In this document: in pieces, positions 1-10,494 of the stretch
Numbering within the stretch: the stretch's first letter is position 1
Layout of the letters: the number at the start of each line of letters is the position of its first letter
Assembly (NCBI RefSeq): GCF_017883985.1
Contig: NZ_PRDG01000001.1
Location: 261,771 to 325,770, forward strand
DNA from: Streptococcus oricebi
Lineage (GTDB): Bacteria; Bacillota; Bacilli; Lactobacillales; Streptococcaceae
Direction of reading: 5' to 3'
Length of the DNA stretch: 64,000 nucleotides
Made by a program: the position numbers and the translations under genes
The notes under the pieces: generated by a model
Told to the model about the DNA's origin: nothing
The model's database searches: none
Seen by the model: only the letters and a program-made list of their open reading frames with translations

Positions 1-1579
1 GCCAAACTAGGTCATCTTGACCATTCTCACTAGACCAAACAGGAACTAAGACTTCCTTAATCCCCTTAGGACTATAAGCATCACTGACTACTACATCAAA
101 ACTGCCCGCATAAGTATCATTATTTTGAATGCTGACTTTTCCAGAAATAGGGGTAACTTTTCCAATCTCTACCTGCGCCTTAGTTCTAGCTACTCCTACC
201 GTTTTACCATTATTTTGAGTATAGTACACATGTATGTGGTAAGTTCCAGTTGAATTCTTATGCTCGCTCGCCTTGACTGTTAGACGGTAGGTTCCATTCG
301 CTTGTTTTACCGCTTTATGCCAAACCAAATCATCTTGGCCATTAACTTCTGACCAAGTAGGGATCATCACTTCTCTTACCCCAAAAGGTGCTGCCACATC
401 TGAAACAACAACATCAAAAGTCCCTGCTAGACTATTATTATTTTCAATTGAAACTTTTCCTCGAAGCGTGTGTTTGGTAAAGCGACCGGTATAGTCTAGA
501 CTCTGGTCAAAGACATGTTTGCCTGCTAGGAGCTGGGCCTGGGATGTAAACTGCCAAGCACCTGCGCCATTGTTGTAGTTCAAAGCAGTTGCTGATTGCT
601 GATTGAGATTTCTTGACGGGTATTGGGCCACCCAGAAATTTTGAAGGCCAAACTTGGCAGTCTGGACTGGCCCCTTGTTCCGCAGGTTGTTGTTATCAAT
701 CCAGCTAGCACTGGTATAGTACATCAAATTTGAGAAACCTAGTCGTTTCATCTCAGCCGCCCAAATCTGTGTATTAGGATTGATGTTGGTCTGCATCTTA
801 GGGTCTTCCATATCATTGACCATCAAGGTCGTCATCGGAAGATTTAAGCTCTTGGCATGTTGGGCAAAGTAGTTAGCCTCAGCCCGAGCTGTCTCTGCTG
901 ATGTATAGTGAGAAAAGGCGTAGGCAGAGACCTGCAAACCAGCTGCTTGAGCATTTCTAATCTGATTTTGAGCATAAGGATTTTTGTAGCTGGTCCCTTC
1001 TGTCAGCTTGACCACGACACCTGTAATCCCCTTATTGACCAGTTGACGATAATCATCCACACTGATTTCACCATTGTGGCTACTTACATCAACAAAGCTA
1101 CCTTTGGGCTCTACATGCTTGGGCGCTGTGCTAGAAGCTTGACTGTTAAAAAAGCGAGTCTGGCCTTGGGCCTTGTCCGCTTCTTCCTGCTTAGGGCTAG
1201 TCTCTTCTTGGCTGGACTCAGCCTTAGCAGGGTCTTCTTCTTCTTTCTTTTCCTCAGCCTTATCTGTCTCTTCTAAAGAAGAACTTGCTGCTGTCTCTTC
1301 CTTCTTCTCTTCTTGAATTGCCTCAGCTGACTTAGCTGATTCAGTTGCGGGCTTAGTCAAATCCGGAGTCAGACTGGCTGTTTGACTACTTGCCTGTTCC
1401 TGACTGGTTGTAAGGTTTTCTGAAGGAACTTCTAGACCTTCTCCCTTAGACTCACTTGTTTGGCTAAGAACAGCCTGCGGTGCTAAGTCCTCAGCGAAAA
1501 CCTGCTGGGAACTGGCAGCCAAGAGAACTGCTGTACTAGCTAAATAAATTAAATCTTTTTTCCTCATTATTTTATCCAT
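1..1579 (-). CDS. Secreted GH25 muramidase with GBS Bsp-like repeats (partial, 3' end outside window)
   Basis: Putative cell-wall lysozyme (1,4-beta-N-acetylmuramidase) exported to the surface. The N-terminus is a signal peptide (lysines, then a hydrophobic run, then an Ala-x-Ala-like site near VFAED). A long Glu/Ser/Ala/Thr-rich low-complexity linker follows, encoded about 1110-1490. The GH25 domain (about 480-1100) begins with SFVDVSSHNG and includes VVVKLTEGTSY and TLMVNDMED. At least two GBS Bsp-like repeats follow, each with a GTFDVVVSD / GSFDVVVSD core and a WSxxNGQDDLVW end; the second runs off the window. Start is ambiguous: the ATG at 1579 sits very close to AAAGGGGAG, and the in-frame ATG at 1567 is 13 bases from it. 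It lies 57 bp after tpiA and may be read through from it. Family assignment is firm; the exact substrate is inferred. Confidence 0.88.
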   Translation of the reverse strand, partial: MDKIMRKKDLIYLASTAVLLAASSQQVFAEDLAPQAVLSQTSESKGEGLEVPSENLTTSQEQASSQTASLTPDLTKPATESAKSAEAIQEEKKEETAASSSLEETDKAEEKKEEEDPAKAESSQEETSPKQEEADKAQGQTRFFNSQASSTAPKHVEPKGSFVDVSSHNGEISVDDYRQLVNKGITGVVVKLTEGTSYKNPYAQNQIRNAQAAGLQVSAYAFSHYTSAETARAEANYFAQHAKSLNLPMTTLMVNDMEDPKMQTNINPNTQIWAAEMKRLGFSNLMYYTSASWIDNNNLRNKGPVQTAKFGLQNFWVAQYPSRNLNQQSATALNYNNGAGAWQFTSQAQLLAGKHVFDQSLDYTGRFTKHTLRGKVSIENNNSLAGTFDVVVSDVAAPFGVREVMIPTWSEVNGQDDLVWHKAVKQANGTYRLTVKASEHKNSTGTYHIHVYYTQNNGKTVGVARTKAQVEIGKVTPISGKVSIQNNDTYAGSFDVVVSDAYSPKGIKEVLVPVWSSENGQDDLVW

Positions 1580-1594
1580 TCTCCCCTTTAATTT

Positions 1595-1624
1595 GAAAAG
1601 CTTGCCACCTTGCAGCAACAAGCT
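1595..1624 (-). terminator. Weak hairpin after tpiA
   Basis: An AGCTTG/CAAGCT stem followed on the minus strand by only TTTTC lies between tpiA and the GH25 gene. It may be a partial terminator; the short T-run makes read-through likely. Confidence 0.35.
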
Positions 1625-1636
1625 ATTTTTATTCCT

Positions 1637-2395
1637 TTATTTTACAAAGTCAAGCAGGGCCAGGAAGCTCTCTGCTTCAAGTGAAGCACCACCAACCAAG
1701 GCACCATCAACATCTGGACAAGCCATGTAGGCTGCTACATTTTCGGGCTTAACAGAACCACCATACTGAACACGAACCTTGTCAGCAACTTCTTGACCAA
1801 AGTCAGCTGCCACAACATCACGAACAGCCTTACACATCTTTTGAGCATCATCTTCAGAAGCTGACTTACCAGTACCGATAGCCCAGATTGGCTCATAAGC
1901 GATAACAAGGGATGCTACTTGCTCAGCTGACAAGTCTTTAAGAGCTGCAGATACTTGAGCTCCTACAAACTCTACCGCTTTACCAGCTTCGTAGGTTTCA
2001 AGAGACTCACCACAACAGATGATTGGAGTTAGACCGTTGCGGAAGATAGCGTGTGCTTTCTTATTGATATCCTCATCTGTTTCATGGAAGTAGTCGCGAC
2101 GTTCAGAGTGACCGATGACTACATAAGGAAGACCCATTTCAGCTAATACCTTAGGTGAATTTTCACCAGTAAAGGCTCCAGCGTCCTCAAAGTAACAGTT
2201 TTGAGCAGCAACTTTCAAGTTAGACCCCTTGGCTGCTTCTACAACGACAGCTAAATCCAAGGCCGGTGCTGCAATACCCGCTTCTACTAATTCTGAAGAT
2301 GGCAATTTGCTTGCTACTGCCTCAACAAAAGCTTTTGCTTCTTGAGGGTTTTTGTTCATTTTCCAGTTTCCGGCGATAAATGGTTTACGTGACAT
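1637..2395 (-). CDS. tpiA: Triosephosphate isomerase
   Basis: Cytosolic glycolytic enzyme interconverting dihydroxyacetone phosphate and glyceraldehyde 3-phosphate, acting as a TIM-barrel dimer. The 252-residue length is normal. Visible motifs are GNWKMN near residue 10 (catalytic Lys), GHSERR near 95 (catalytic His), [13 protein letters not shown] near 167 (catalytic Glu and flexible loop) and YGGSVKPEN plus [10 protein letters not shown] at the C-terminus (phosphate binding). The ATG follows a GAGGTATGTGA ribosome-binding stretch. It has its own extended -10 promoter just downstream of the tuf terminator, so it is a separate unit from tuf. Nothing is odd about the sequence. Confidence 0.98.
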   Translation of the reverse strand: MSRKPFIAGNWKMNKNPQEAKAFVEAVASKLPSSELVEAGIAAPALDLAVVVEAAKGSNLKVAAQNCYFEDAGAFTGENSPKVLAEMGLPYVVIGHSERRDYFHETDEDINKKAHAIFRNGLTPIICCGESLETYEAGKAVEFVGAQVSAALKDLSAEQVASLVIAYEPIWAIGTGKSASEDDAQKMCKAVRDVVAADFGQEVADKVRVQYGGSVKPENVAAYMACPDVDGALVGGASLEAESFLALLDFVK

Positions 2396-2430
2396 TTCAC
2401 ATACCTCTTCTATTTTTATTTACGCCTTCT

Positions 2431-2459
2431 ATTTTATCATAAATTCCTTGATAAATAAA
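2431..2459 (-). promoter_or_regulatory. tpiA promoter
   Basis: On the minus strand: TTTATT, 17-base spacer, TAAAAT with an extended TGA immediately upstream of the -10. It lies about 35 bp ahead of the tpiA start. Confidence 0.6.
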
Positions 2460-2476
2460 GGCTCGTCATCAATTCG

Positions 2477-2509
2477 TAAAAAAAGAAAATCCTGCAAGCA
2501 GGATTTTCT
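2477..2509 (-). terminator. Rho-independent terminator of tuf
   Basis: Minus strand: GAAAATCCTGC, short loop, GCAGGATTTTC, then seven T. It lies 42 bp beyond the tuf stop. Confidence 0.9.
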
Positions 2510-2550
2510 CGTTGTCTGACTATAATTGTTTGTTTTGGAACTTAATTGAA

Positions 2551-3747
<1,197 letters not shown>

Positions 3748-3818
3748 TTGAGTAAAAGCCTCCAATAAAATATATTTTATAAGCAGACAGTAGGCAATAC
3801 AGTCTAACTTTCCTTACT

Positions 3819-3846
3819 ATTTTATCAAATTCCCGCAAAAATGCAA
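3819..3846 (-). promoter_or_regulatory. tuf promoter
   Basis: Minus strand: TTGCAT, 16-base spacer, TAAAAT with an extended TGA. The leader to the tuf start is about 65 bases. Confidence 0.75.
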
Positions 3847-3869
3847 GTCTTTACACACTTTTTTTCAGA

Positions 3870-4850
3870 TTATTCTTTTTCTAACTGATAGTAGGGTTGA
3901 TTTAAGGTCGAAGCTCCGATACTAGAGGCAAAAATCCAGTCTTTATTTTCCAGCTGGGCGAAGTTTTCCGCCTTTCCAGTCAGAATAACACCAGAGAACT
4001 TAGCTTTTTCCAGGCTAGGCTGCTTTTTTTCAATATCTGCCAATTCTTTTGAAGTCTGGTAACGCTCTTCATCACCTACTCTGAGTCCGAACTCACCGTA
4101 TTTTGAATCCTGAATTTTTTGGAGATTATTTTTGAAATGCCCAAAGGATTGAGCAGGGTTTTTTTCGTCCAAATACAGGCCATAAAGCTGGTCCACTGAC
4201 ATCTTAGAACTATCATAATCTGAATAAGTCCCTAGCCAATACCAATTCTTCTTAAGATTTTGAGGCAAGATTTTTTGTAACTCCTCATAGGAATAAGGCC
4301 TATCAAAGGTCAATGCTAACTCCACTAGCTGGCCTGGCATTTCCTTAACCAGTGGCAATTCCTTGCTGGGGCTAGTCTGGGTTTCTTCTTTTCCATAGCG
4401 GACACGAAGATTAAAAAATACAGGCGATTTAAGTAGCTTTTCTCGTGTATATACGATTCCTTTTTTAGCCTCATTTTCACTAAAGCTTAATAGACTATCC
4501 GAATTCAGATCGCCAGAAAAATATTGAGGGTTCAAATAAACTATCTGTGATTCATAAGGGATCTTGACTCCATCTAGGTCCTTTATCCGATCAAGCTTGA
4601 GGATACTAGTATAGGAGCCAGTGGCAGTTGTCCGCTGTTCAGCAAGCTCAATATTAGGATAGGCTATGGCTGATGTACTTTCATAGAAAGACCTTGCTCT
4701 AAAAAATTGGTTAGTCTGCATTCTCCCTAACAGTATATGAAGCCCCAATAATAGCCCCAAACTAAGCACAACCACCCCAAAGGACCAGGCGATAATGCGT
4801 TTAATATTTCTTTTTTTACTTTTCTTGGCTGCAAGTTCAAATGTTTCCAT
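3870..4850 (-). CDS. Membrane anti-sigma factor (sigma regulator N- and C-terminal domains)
   Basis: Probable membrane regulator that holds the ECF sigma factor encoded just upstream. It has about 326 residues: a short basic cytoplasmic tail (AAKKSKKRNIKRI), one membrane helix at about residues 20-43 (WSFGVVVLSLGLLLGLHILLG) and a long extracellular part. The C-terminal third (from about KFSGVILTGKAENF) resembles the sigma-factor-regulator C-terminal domain found beside ECF sigmas in Firmicutes. I start at the ATG giving METFELAAKK, which overlaps the sigma stop by 14 bases and implies translational coupling; the longer open frame upstream is only overlap with the sigma gene. The signal sensed is unknown. 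Confidence 0.75.
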   Translation of the reverse strand: METFELAAKKSKKRNIKRIIAWSFGVVVLSLGLLLGLHILLGRMQTNQFFRARSFYESTSAIAYPNIELAEQRTTATGSYTSILKLDRIKDLDGVKIPYESQIVYLNPQYFSGDLNSDSLLSFSENEAKKGIVYTREKLLKSPVFFNLRVRYGKEETQTSPSKELPLVKEMPGQLVELALTFDRPYSYEELQKILPQNLKKNWYWLGTYSDYDSSKMSVDQLYGLYLDEKNPAQSFGHFKNNLQKIQDSKYGEFGLRVGDEERYQTSKELADIEKKQPSLEKAKFSGVILTGKAENFAQLENKDWIFASSIGASTLNQPYYQLEKE

Positions 4851-5355
4851 TATGATACCCCTTTTCTTCCAAATTGCGGCGCAGTTTTTTGCGACTGCGC
4901 ATGAGCTGAATTTTGACTTTGCTGACAGAGTAAGACATGATTTGAGCAATTTCTTTGATGGTGAAATTTTGAAAATAATATAAGTCAATCAAGGCTGCCT
5001 CCGCCTCTGGTAATTTCGCCACTTCTTCTGCCAGGAAATCATAGTCCTCATTCTCAAAAGGATTGACTTGATTATTTATAAAAAATTCCTTCTGTAAAAT
5101 TTCCATATAACGCTTTTGCCGTCGGTAGCAGTCAATATAGCGACGGATAGAAACCCGATACATCCAAGCTCGCATCTTTTGAGCTGGAATAATTAAATCA
5201 GCTTCTAGCATTTTTACAAAAACATCTTGAACGACATCTTCTGCCTCTGCCTTTGAAGCACCCGAGCGCTGAAGATAGGAAACAATCTCACGCGCAAAGC
5301 CCAGCAATGCTTTTTCATAATCATCTAATTTAATAAGACCATCTCCTCTCTTCAC
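4837..5355 (-). CDS. ECF-type RNA polymerase sigma factor (start codon uncertain)
   Basis: Alternative sigma factor of the extracytoplasmic-function type. Region 2 runs over about residues 12-80 (AEDVVQDVFVKMLEA, MRAWMYRVSIRRYID) and region 4 over about 110-165 (LIDLYYFQNFTIKEIAQIMSYSVSKVKIQLMRSRKKL, a helix-turn-helix). It is followed by and overlaps its anti-sigma partner. The start is odd. The only in-frame standard codon is a GTG at 5355, which has no ribosome binding site and coincides with the predicted transcription start. AGAGGAG at 5349-5343 is ideally placed (8 bases) for an ATT at 5334, giving (M)IKLDDYEKAL. The coordinates given use the GTG. An ECF-like promoter suggests autoregulation. 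Confidence 0.85.
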   Translation of the reverse strand: MKRGDGLIKLDDYEKALLGFAREIVSYLQRSGASKAEAEDVVQDVFVKMLEADLIIPAQKMRAWMYRVSIRRYIDCYRRQKRYMEILQKEFFINNQVNPFENEDYDFLAEEVAKLPEAEAALIDLYYFQNFTIKEIAQIMSYSVSKVKIQLMRSRKKLRRNLEEKGYHNGNI

Positions 5356-5359
5356 TAGT

Positions 5360-5388
5360 AAAACGAATCAGGGGCCAATTTGGTTACA
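5360..5388 (-). promoter_or_regulatory. Putative ECF-sigma autoregulated promoter
   Basis: Minus strand: TGTAACC, 16-base spacer, CGTTTT. This matches the TGAAAC / CGT pattern recognised by ECF sigmas of the Bacillus SigM/V/W type. It lies directly ahead of the sigma gene, and I see no good housekeeping -10 there. Confidence 0.5.
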
Positions 5389-5395
5389 GGATATA

Positions 5396-5430
5396 GAAAA
5401 AAATCGGAAAAATCCGACTTTTTTATTTTT
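5396..5430. terminator. Bidirectional hairpin terminator
   Basis: AATCGGA, A-loop, TCCGACTT with A/T runs on both sides can terminate in either direction. On the minus strand it would insulate the sigma operon from transcription coming from ppc. Confidence 0.6.
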
Positions 5431-5432
5431 TG

Positions 5433-5890
5433 GCCTATAACAGTAGTGTAGTTTCTAGCAAGTGGGCTCGTGACTTGCATTTCTGACAGCATCTATGGGG
5501 CTAGATAGGAAGCAGTCTACGAAGGGGCTAGTAACAAACCTAGACGCAGTAGACATCTGCTTGTAGGTGGCGCTAACGCTCACCTCCAAGCTAGTTGTCC
5601 TTGCGGGGGTTTCAAACAGTCCAGTGGACTGTTTGAAGGCTAGCCGACAGACTCAAAAGCTAGCAAGTTCGACCGCCTATTTTTTTCCGTAGCCCTTGCG
5701 AGTTTCACTCGCTTAGGGATATGGATGCTGGCGAGAGGAACTCTCGCGCAGTGCTCTTGTTTTTCGACATTTTTCAAGCAAAACGATATTTTTTGCTTGA
5801 AAAATTAGTGCAGACTGTAGAAAGGGCACGTTAGTGGCTTTCGTTTCAGAGCATTGCGTTTCGCAATAGCGATGAAGCAGTCTGTCAACG
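5433..5890. repeat. Stem-loop-rich non-coding block (composite repeat module)
   Basis: I see no credible gene in these 458 bases. The block contains several perfect or near-perfect inverted repeats, including TCAAACAGTCC/GGACTGTTTGA at about 5611-5636 and TTTTTCAAGCAAAA/TTTTGCTTGAAAAA at about 5768-5804. Part of it (GACGCAGTAG...CTTGCGGGGGT...CGACCGCCTATTTTT, about 5540-5690) matches a block at about 47220-47337 near pheT with different hairpin inserts, so it is a modular dispersed repeat. Confidence 0.6.
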
Positions 5891-6133
5891 GGCTTGGTAT
5901 CTTATAATTGAACACGCCCTAAAAACGTCGGAAAAAAGATAATTGCTCCTAGGAGCTTAAGGCTCCAGCACCACAATTCCTATTTTTCTCTCGTTTTCTT
6001 AACGGGCTTAGTATCTTACAAATTGAACACGGGCTAAAAGCTCGGAATTTAGATGAAATTTCCTAGGTTCTGAAGAACCTTCGTCAATTTCCCTAAAATT
6101 CTAGTCGCTTTTTATACGCCCTTTGTATCTTAT
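5891..6133. repeat. Dispersed intergenic repeat, two units, abutting the ppc stop
   Basis: Two adjacent units, each starting ATTGAACACGSSC and ending SSGC(C/T)TTNGTATCTTA, with an internal hairpin (GGAGC/GGCTCC in the first, AGGTTCT/AGAACCT in the second). In reverse complement the block is closely similar to 61824-62052. The last bases, read on the minus strand as TAAGATACAAAGGGCG, supply the TAA stop codon of ppc. Confidence 0.85.
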
Positions 6134-8973
6134 CCCGAATTGCGAAGTCCGGTAGCAATTCCGTTAATGGTGATATGAATCAGTCTTTCTTGGTCGGCTG
6201 AAAGCTCTCCGCGACGTTGACGTTTGATGAGCTCCAGCTGAATGTAGTTGAGCACATTGAAGTAAGGCATGCGGTAATCCAGACTATCCTTGAGATAGTG
6301 GTTTTCTTCCAAGAGGTCATCATAACCTTCAATAGCTAGGATAACGTCCTTGGTTAATTGCCATTCATCTAGGATAATGTGGAAAATATCTTGAACTTCC
6401 TTGTCCTCACAGAGCTGGGCATATTCAAAGGCGATGTTCATATTAGACTTGGATAGAACCATATCGACATTGGATAAGAGGGACTTAAAGAAAGGCCACT
6501 GCTTATACATCTTATGGAGGAAGGCCAGATTATTTTCTGGATCCTGGTCGATATACTCCTTAAAGCTAGATCCAACCCCGTACCAACCTGGGAACATGAC
6601 CCGACTTTGGGACCATGAAAAGACCCAAGGAATAGCTCTTAGACCACCGATTTCGGTAATGGTTTTGCGGGCGGCTGGTCTAGATCCGATATTAAAGCTG
6701 GAAATGGCCTTAATCGGGCTAGACTCAAAGAAATAGTCATAAAAACGTTCATTGCCAAAGACCAAATCCCGATAGATTTGATAGCTCCGTCCCACTACCT
6801 GGTCCATAATCTGCTCATACTTGTTAGAAGTATGAGTATCACTTTTCTTGCGGGTAACCATCCGGTTGATAGAGGCCGAAACCAACATTTCTAGATTGTA
6901 GTAAGCGGCATCCTTATTCCCATATTTATTACCAATCACCTCTCCTTGCTCGGTCAAGCGGATACGGTCATTGATACTGCGTAGGGGTTGGGAAGTAATG
7001 GCTTCATAGGTTGGTCCCCCACCGCGACCAACTGTTCCCCCACGACCATGGAAGAAGGTGATTTTCACTCCGAACTCATCGCCAATGGCAGTTAGCTGCT
7101 GTTGGGCCTTATAGAGGGTCCAGCAAGAAGAGAGGTAACCACCGTCCTTATTGCTGTCAGAATAACCCAGCATAATTTCCTGGTAGTTATTTTTAGAGGC
7201 AATCCATTTTTGAGCAATCGGCAGAGACAGGTACTTCTTCATGGTATCACAAGAATTATCCAAGTCTTCAATGGTTTCAAAGAGAGGGACAATCTGTACT
7301 CGGGCTTGCTCTTCATCAATCAGGCCGACTTCTTTTAGCATAATTGCTAACTCCAAGAGGTCGGATACGCTGGTTGAATGGGAGATGATGTTTTGCTTAA
7401 TCACCTCTTCACCCAGGACATCCTTAAGCTCACGCGCTGTTTCAAAGATGGCCAACTCCTTCTCCAGGAGCTCTGACTTCTTGGTATGGGTGGCCGAAAG
7501 GATACGGGGATCCTCCAAAAGCTGGGTCAGCAAGACCTGGCACTTGTCCTCTTCGGACAGGCTACTATAATCTTCAACGATATTGGCTGCTGCTAGAAGC
7601 TCTGCCACACAGGCTTCATGGACACTAGAGTCTTGCCGCATATCAATGCTAGCCAAGAAGAAGCCAAAGATGTCAACTGCCTGAATCAGCTCGGTCAAGT
7701 CTCCCGTAATCAAGGCCTCGCCATTGTTTTCTAGCAGGGATTCCCTGATTAGGAGCAGGTCCTCCTTGAAATCTTGGGCGGTCTTGTAAGAAGGCACCCT
7801 TTCCTTTTTAAAATCAGCCAGGGCATCTTGCAGGCGACCTTGGAGGTAGTTAGGAATAATCTCCTTATCATTGCTGTTAAGCTTGAGACTGGTATTTTGC
7901 TCCAGAGCTGTTTCCAGCAAATTGCTCTTGTGACCAGTCGCTGAGAAATTGCCCCCCTTGAGATAAATCAGGGTCTGAATCAGCCTAGACTGGATATAGT
8001 GGAAGGCCCGGCGATAGGGCTCGTTTTCCCGATAAACAGAGGTGTCGTCCGAACGAGCAGCCATTTCAGCTACTGCTGGGCTGACCTCAGACATATTGGT
8101 CGAGAGTGAAAAGGTCCGATAGAGCACTGAAATCTTATCAATATAGTGGTTGAGGATAACCTCACTTTGCACCATGGCTGAAAGTCTAAGGGTTTCTGCT
8201 GTTACAAAAGGATTACCGTCTCGGTCTCCCCCAATCCACATGCCCATGGTAATCGGCTTGGGATTTTCCAGCTCAATTCCCTTGGCGGCAGCCAAGTCCT
8301 TGTATTCAAGAACCAGGTTGGTAATGGCCTGGAGGAAGGAACTATTGTAATACTCCATTACATTGGTAATTTCATTGGTTACCTTGAGTTTCTTTTCCCG
8401 AATCATATCGGTTTGCATCATGATTTCGATATAGCGACGCAGGTTCTTATACCACTTCTCCTTGTTGACAAGACCAGACTTGACATCACGATGTTGCCGC
8501 AAGAGGTTATGAATATGATTGGTCAAGTCTAGCATGGTCTTACGCTGGACCTGGGTCGGATGGGCAGTCAAGACCGGAACAATATTAAGGTGCTCTAAAA
8601 TTTCTGCCGCATCTTCTCTCGTTGACATCAAATCAATAGTGGTCGATAGCTTGCCTAAATAATCTTGGTCGATATTATTTTGACGGTTAATTTCATAGGC
8701 CAAGTCCACGTCTTCTGAAATATTGATCAGCAGAGGCAAGATGGAGAAATAGCGGGAGATATAGACCATCTCATCAGTTGTTAGATCTTGGACAATTTCC
8801 TTCAAGCCTTGATAGTCTGAACGGATAGCCAAATCCTTCATGGTGAAAATCTTTTCAAATGTTTCTTGGCTCAGGATATTGCGGGTCACATCGGCCAGCA
8901 AATCGGTCAAAATCGTAACTTCTTCGCGGATAACTTCTTTATTGTTGTGACTTTCTAATTTATTAAGTGACAT
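6130..8973 (-). CDS. ppc: Phosphoenolpyruvate carboxylase
   Basis: Carboxylates phosphoenolpyruvate to oxaloacetate, the anaplerotic entry that feeds aspartate synthesis in streptococci. About 947 residues. Visible motifs are [13 protein letters not shown] (catalytic His) near residue 140, [10 protein letters not shown], the glycine loop [31 protein letters not shown] and the C-terminal RNSG, a variant of the usual NTG end. I start at [10 protein letters not shown] because AAAGG lies 8 bases upstream; the frame extends to a TTG at 8988 that overlaps this site. ftsW ends 44 bp upstream, so co-transcription is likely. The stop codon lies in a dispersed repeat. Confidence 0.97.
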   Translation of the reverse strand: MSLNKLESHNNKEVIREEVTILTDLLADVTRNILSQETFEKIFTMKDLAIRSDYQGLKEIVQDLTTDEMVYISRYFSILPLLINISEDVDLAYEINRQNNIDQDYLGKLSTTIDLMSTREDAAEILEHLNIVPVLTAHPTQVQRKTMLDLTNHIHNLLRQHRDVKSGLVNKEKWYKNLRRYIEIMMQTDMIREKKLKVTNEITNVMEYYNSSFLQAITNLVLEYKDLAAAKGIELENPKPITMGMWIGGDRDGNPFVTAETLRLSAMVQSEVILNHYIDKISVLYRTFSLSTNMSEVSPAVAEMAARSDDTSVYRENEPYRRAFHYIQSRLIQTLIYLKGGNFSATGHKSNLLETALEQNTSLKLNSNDKEIIPNYLQGRLQDALADFKKERVPSYKTAQDFKEDLLLIRESLLENNGEALITGDLTELIQAVDIFGFFLASIDMRQDSSVHEACVAELLAAANIVEDYSSLSEEDKCQVLLTQLLEDPRILSATHTKKSELLEKELAIFETARELKDVLGEEVIKQNIISHSTSVSDLLELAIMLKEVGLIDEEQARVQIVPLFETIEDLDNSCDTMKKYLSLPIAQKWIASKNNYQEIMLGYSDSNKDGGYLSSCWTLYKAQQQLTAIGDEFGVKITFFHGRGGTVGRGGGPTYEAITSQPLRSINDRIRLTEQGEVIGNKYGNKDAAYYNLEMLVSASINRMVTRKKSDTHTSNKYEQIMDQVVGRSYQIYRDLVFGNERFYDYFFESSPIKAISSFNIGSRPAARKTITEIGGLRAIPWVFSWSQSRVMFPGWYGVGSSFKEYIDQDPENNLAFLHKMYKQWPFFKSLLSNVDMVLSKSNMNIAFEYAQLCEDKEVQDIFHIILDEWQLTKDVILAIEGYDDLLEENHYLKDSLDYRMPYFNVLNYIQLELIKRQRRGELSADQERLIHITINGIATGLRNSG

Positions 8974-9017
8974 GTTTATACCTTTCAATCATCTGCACGA
9001 GCTAGTCCCTTTTAGGT

Positions 9018-10235
9018 CTAGCCATGATAAGTGTCTTCTAATTCCCGATAGAGACTATCGCGCTTTTCATTGGCATCAATATTTAGCACAAAGGCGATGG
9101 CTACCGAGAGAACCAGGAGACTGTTTCCCCCTTGCGAGAGAAAAGGGAAGGTGACTCCCGTTGAGGGGATGAGACCTGAAATACCTCCGATATTGATGAA
9201 GGTCTGCATCAGCATCATTCCACCAACACCCAGAGCCATCATCGAATTAAAGGGATTCTTGGCCCGAATACCAACCAGGATAATCCTTAGAATCAAAAAG
9301 AAGAGCAGGGCCAATATCAAGCTAGCCCCTACAAAACCAAACTCCTCAATCACAATGGAAAATACAAAGTCGGTTTGGGCTTCTGGTAGATAGCCTCTTT
9401 TTTCAATGGAGTTTCCTAGCCCCAGACCAAACCAGCCACCATTACTCATGGCATAGTAGGAATTGGCCAACTGGTGACCTGCCCCAGACAGGTCTTCAAA
9501 GGGATTGAAGAAGGCACTGAAGCGCTTGGCCACATAACCAAAGACTGGAATCTTGGCTACCCGATCGACTCCCATAACCCAGATACTCCCTAAAATAACT
9601 GAAGCAAAGGCAACAATGGTCATCAGAATGGTTGAAAACCAGCGATAAGCAATGCCGCTGACAGAAACCATTATCAGGGCGGTCAAAATCAAGATGGTCG
9701 CATTTCCCAAATCGGGCAAAATAGCAACTAGGCCGATTAAAATCAAGCTAATCCAGCGCCAGTCATTAAGAGCTCTAGGAATCAGTTGATTTTTGGTTAG
9801 GGACTGGTAGTCATAAACCTCTATCTCCTCTTGGCGCCGGGAAAAAGTATAGGCCAAAAACCAGACTAGGATAATCTTTAAATACTCGGCCGGCTGGATA
9901 CTAATGGGCCCTAGACGTAGCCAACCATGGGCTCCATTGACCCTGGCTCCGACAAAGCGAGATAAAAGCAGCAAAACCACTTCAATTGCAATCACAAAGA
10001 AAATGAACTGCCGCTTCTTTAGAAAGTTTAATTTAATCTTATAAATAAAGCTAATGGCTATTAAACTAATCAACCAGAAAATCCCCTGATTGAGGACCGA
10101 ACCAAAAGAGCTGGCCCCTATCTGGACTAAGGTCGCACTGGTTGTCGAATAGACCACAATCAGACCCAGAACAGATAAAATCAAATAGGGAATCAAGATG
10201 GAGTAATTTAATAGGTGTCGTTTATCAATTTTCAT
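9018..10235 (-). CDS. ftsW: Septal peptidoglycan polymerase FtsW (SEDS family)
   Basis: Integral membrane glycosyltransferase that polymerises lipid II at the division septum with its partner class b PBP. 405 residues with about ten hydrophobic helices. SEDS signatures are VNGAHGWLRLGPISIQPAEYLKI near residue 100 (LxPxxxQPAE type), the long extracellular loop with SAFFNPFEDLSGAGHQ, and EFGFVGASLIL and LIPSTGVTFPFLSQGGNS near the C-terminus. The ftsW-ppc neighbourhood is conserved in streptococci and favours FtsW over RodA. It is transcribed from its own extended -10 promoter. Confidence 0.95.
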   Translation of the reverse strand: MKIDKRHLLNYSILIPYLILSVLGLIVVYSTTSATLVQIGASSFGSVLNQGIFWLISLIAISFIYKIKLNFLKKRQFIFFVIAIEVVLLLLSRFVGARVNGAHGWLRLGPISIQPAEYLKIILVWFLAYTFSRRQEEIEVYDYQSLTKNQLIPRALNDWRWISLILIGLVAILPDLGNATILILTALIMVSVSGIAYRWFSTILMTIVAFASVILGSIWVMGVDRVAKIPVFGYVAKRFSAFFNPFEDLSGAGHQLANSYYAMSNGGWFGLGLGNSIEKRGYLPEAQTDFVFSIVIEEFGFVGASLILALLFFLILRIILVGIRAKNPFNSMMALGVGGMMLMQTFINIGGISGLIPSTGVTFPFLSQGGNSLLVLSVAIAFVLNIDANEKRDSLYRELEDTYHG

Positions 10236-10265
10236 ACTTCACCAAAATTCTCAAAATTCAGACTT

Positions 10266-10294
10266 ATTATATCATTTTTCCCAGTGAAAAAAAA
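10266..10294 (-). promoter_or_regulatory. ftsW promoter
   Basis: Minus strand TATAAT (plus 10266-10271) preceded by an extended TGA; a T-rich stretch stands in for a -35. It lies 30 bp ahead of the ftsW start. Confidence 0.55.
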
Positions 10295-10414
10295 GTCCTA
10301 CCTGGGCTAGCAGGCCACTTTCTCCCACCTTTGGCAGGGAATTTTAGCAAGCTTTTCTGAGGACCCCCATTTTAGAAACCGCCTTCTTTGCCTGTCTGAT
10401 GCTATATTTCAGAA

Positions 10415-10443
10415 TTGTGACAATCATACATTTGCGTTAAAAT
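10415..10443 (+). promoter_or_regulatory. Promoter of the GH25 gene
   Basis: TTGTGA (10415-10420), 17-base spacer, TAAAAT (10438-10443). The start codon is about 50 bases further on, behind AGGAAC. Confidence 0.65.
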
Positions 10444-10494
10444 AAATCTATTATTTTTGCTTTTTCCCCTTTTTTAAGTTAAAATAGGAACAGT

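Noticed and set aside
908..1276. Plus-strand open frame inside the GH25 gene
   Set aside because: It is antisense to the GH25 domain and linker, has no ribosome binding site, and its composition reflects the opposite strand.
5325..5342. Six-codon ATG frame (MVLLN) in the sigma leader
   Set aside because: The ATG overlaps the ribosome binding site and leaves no spacing; more likely the site serves the sigma gene itself.
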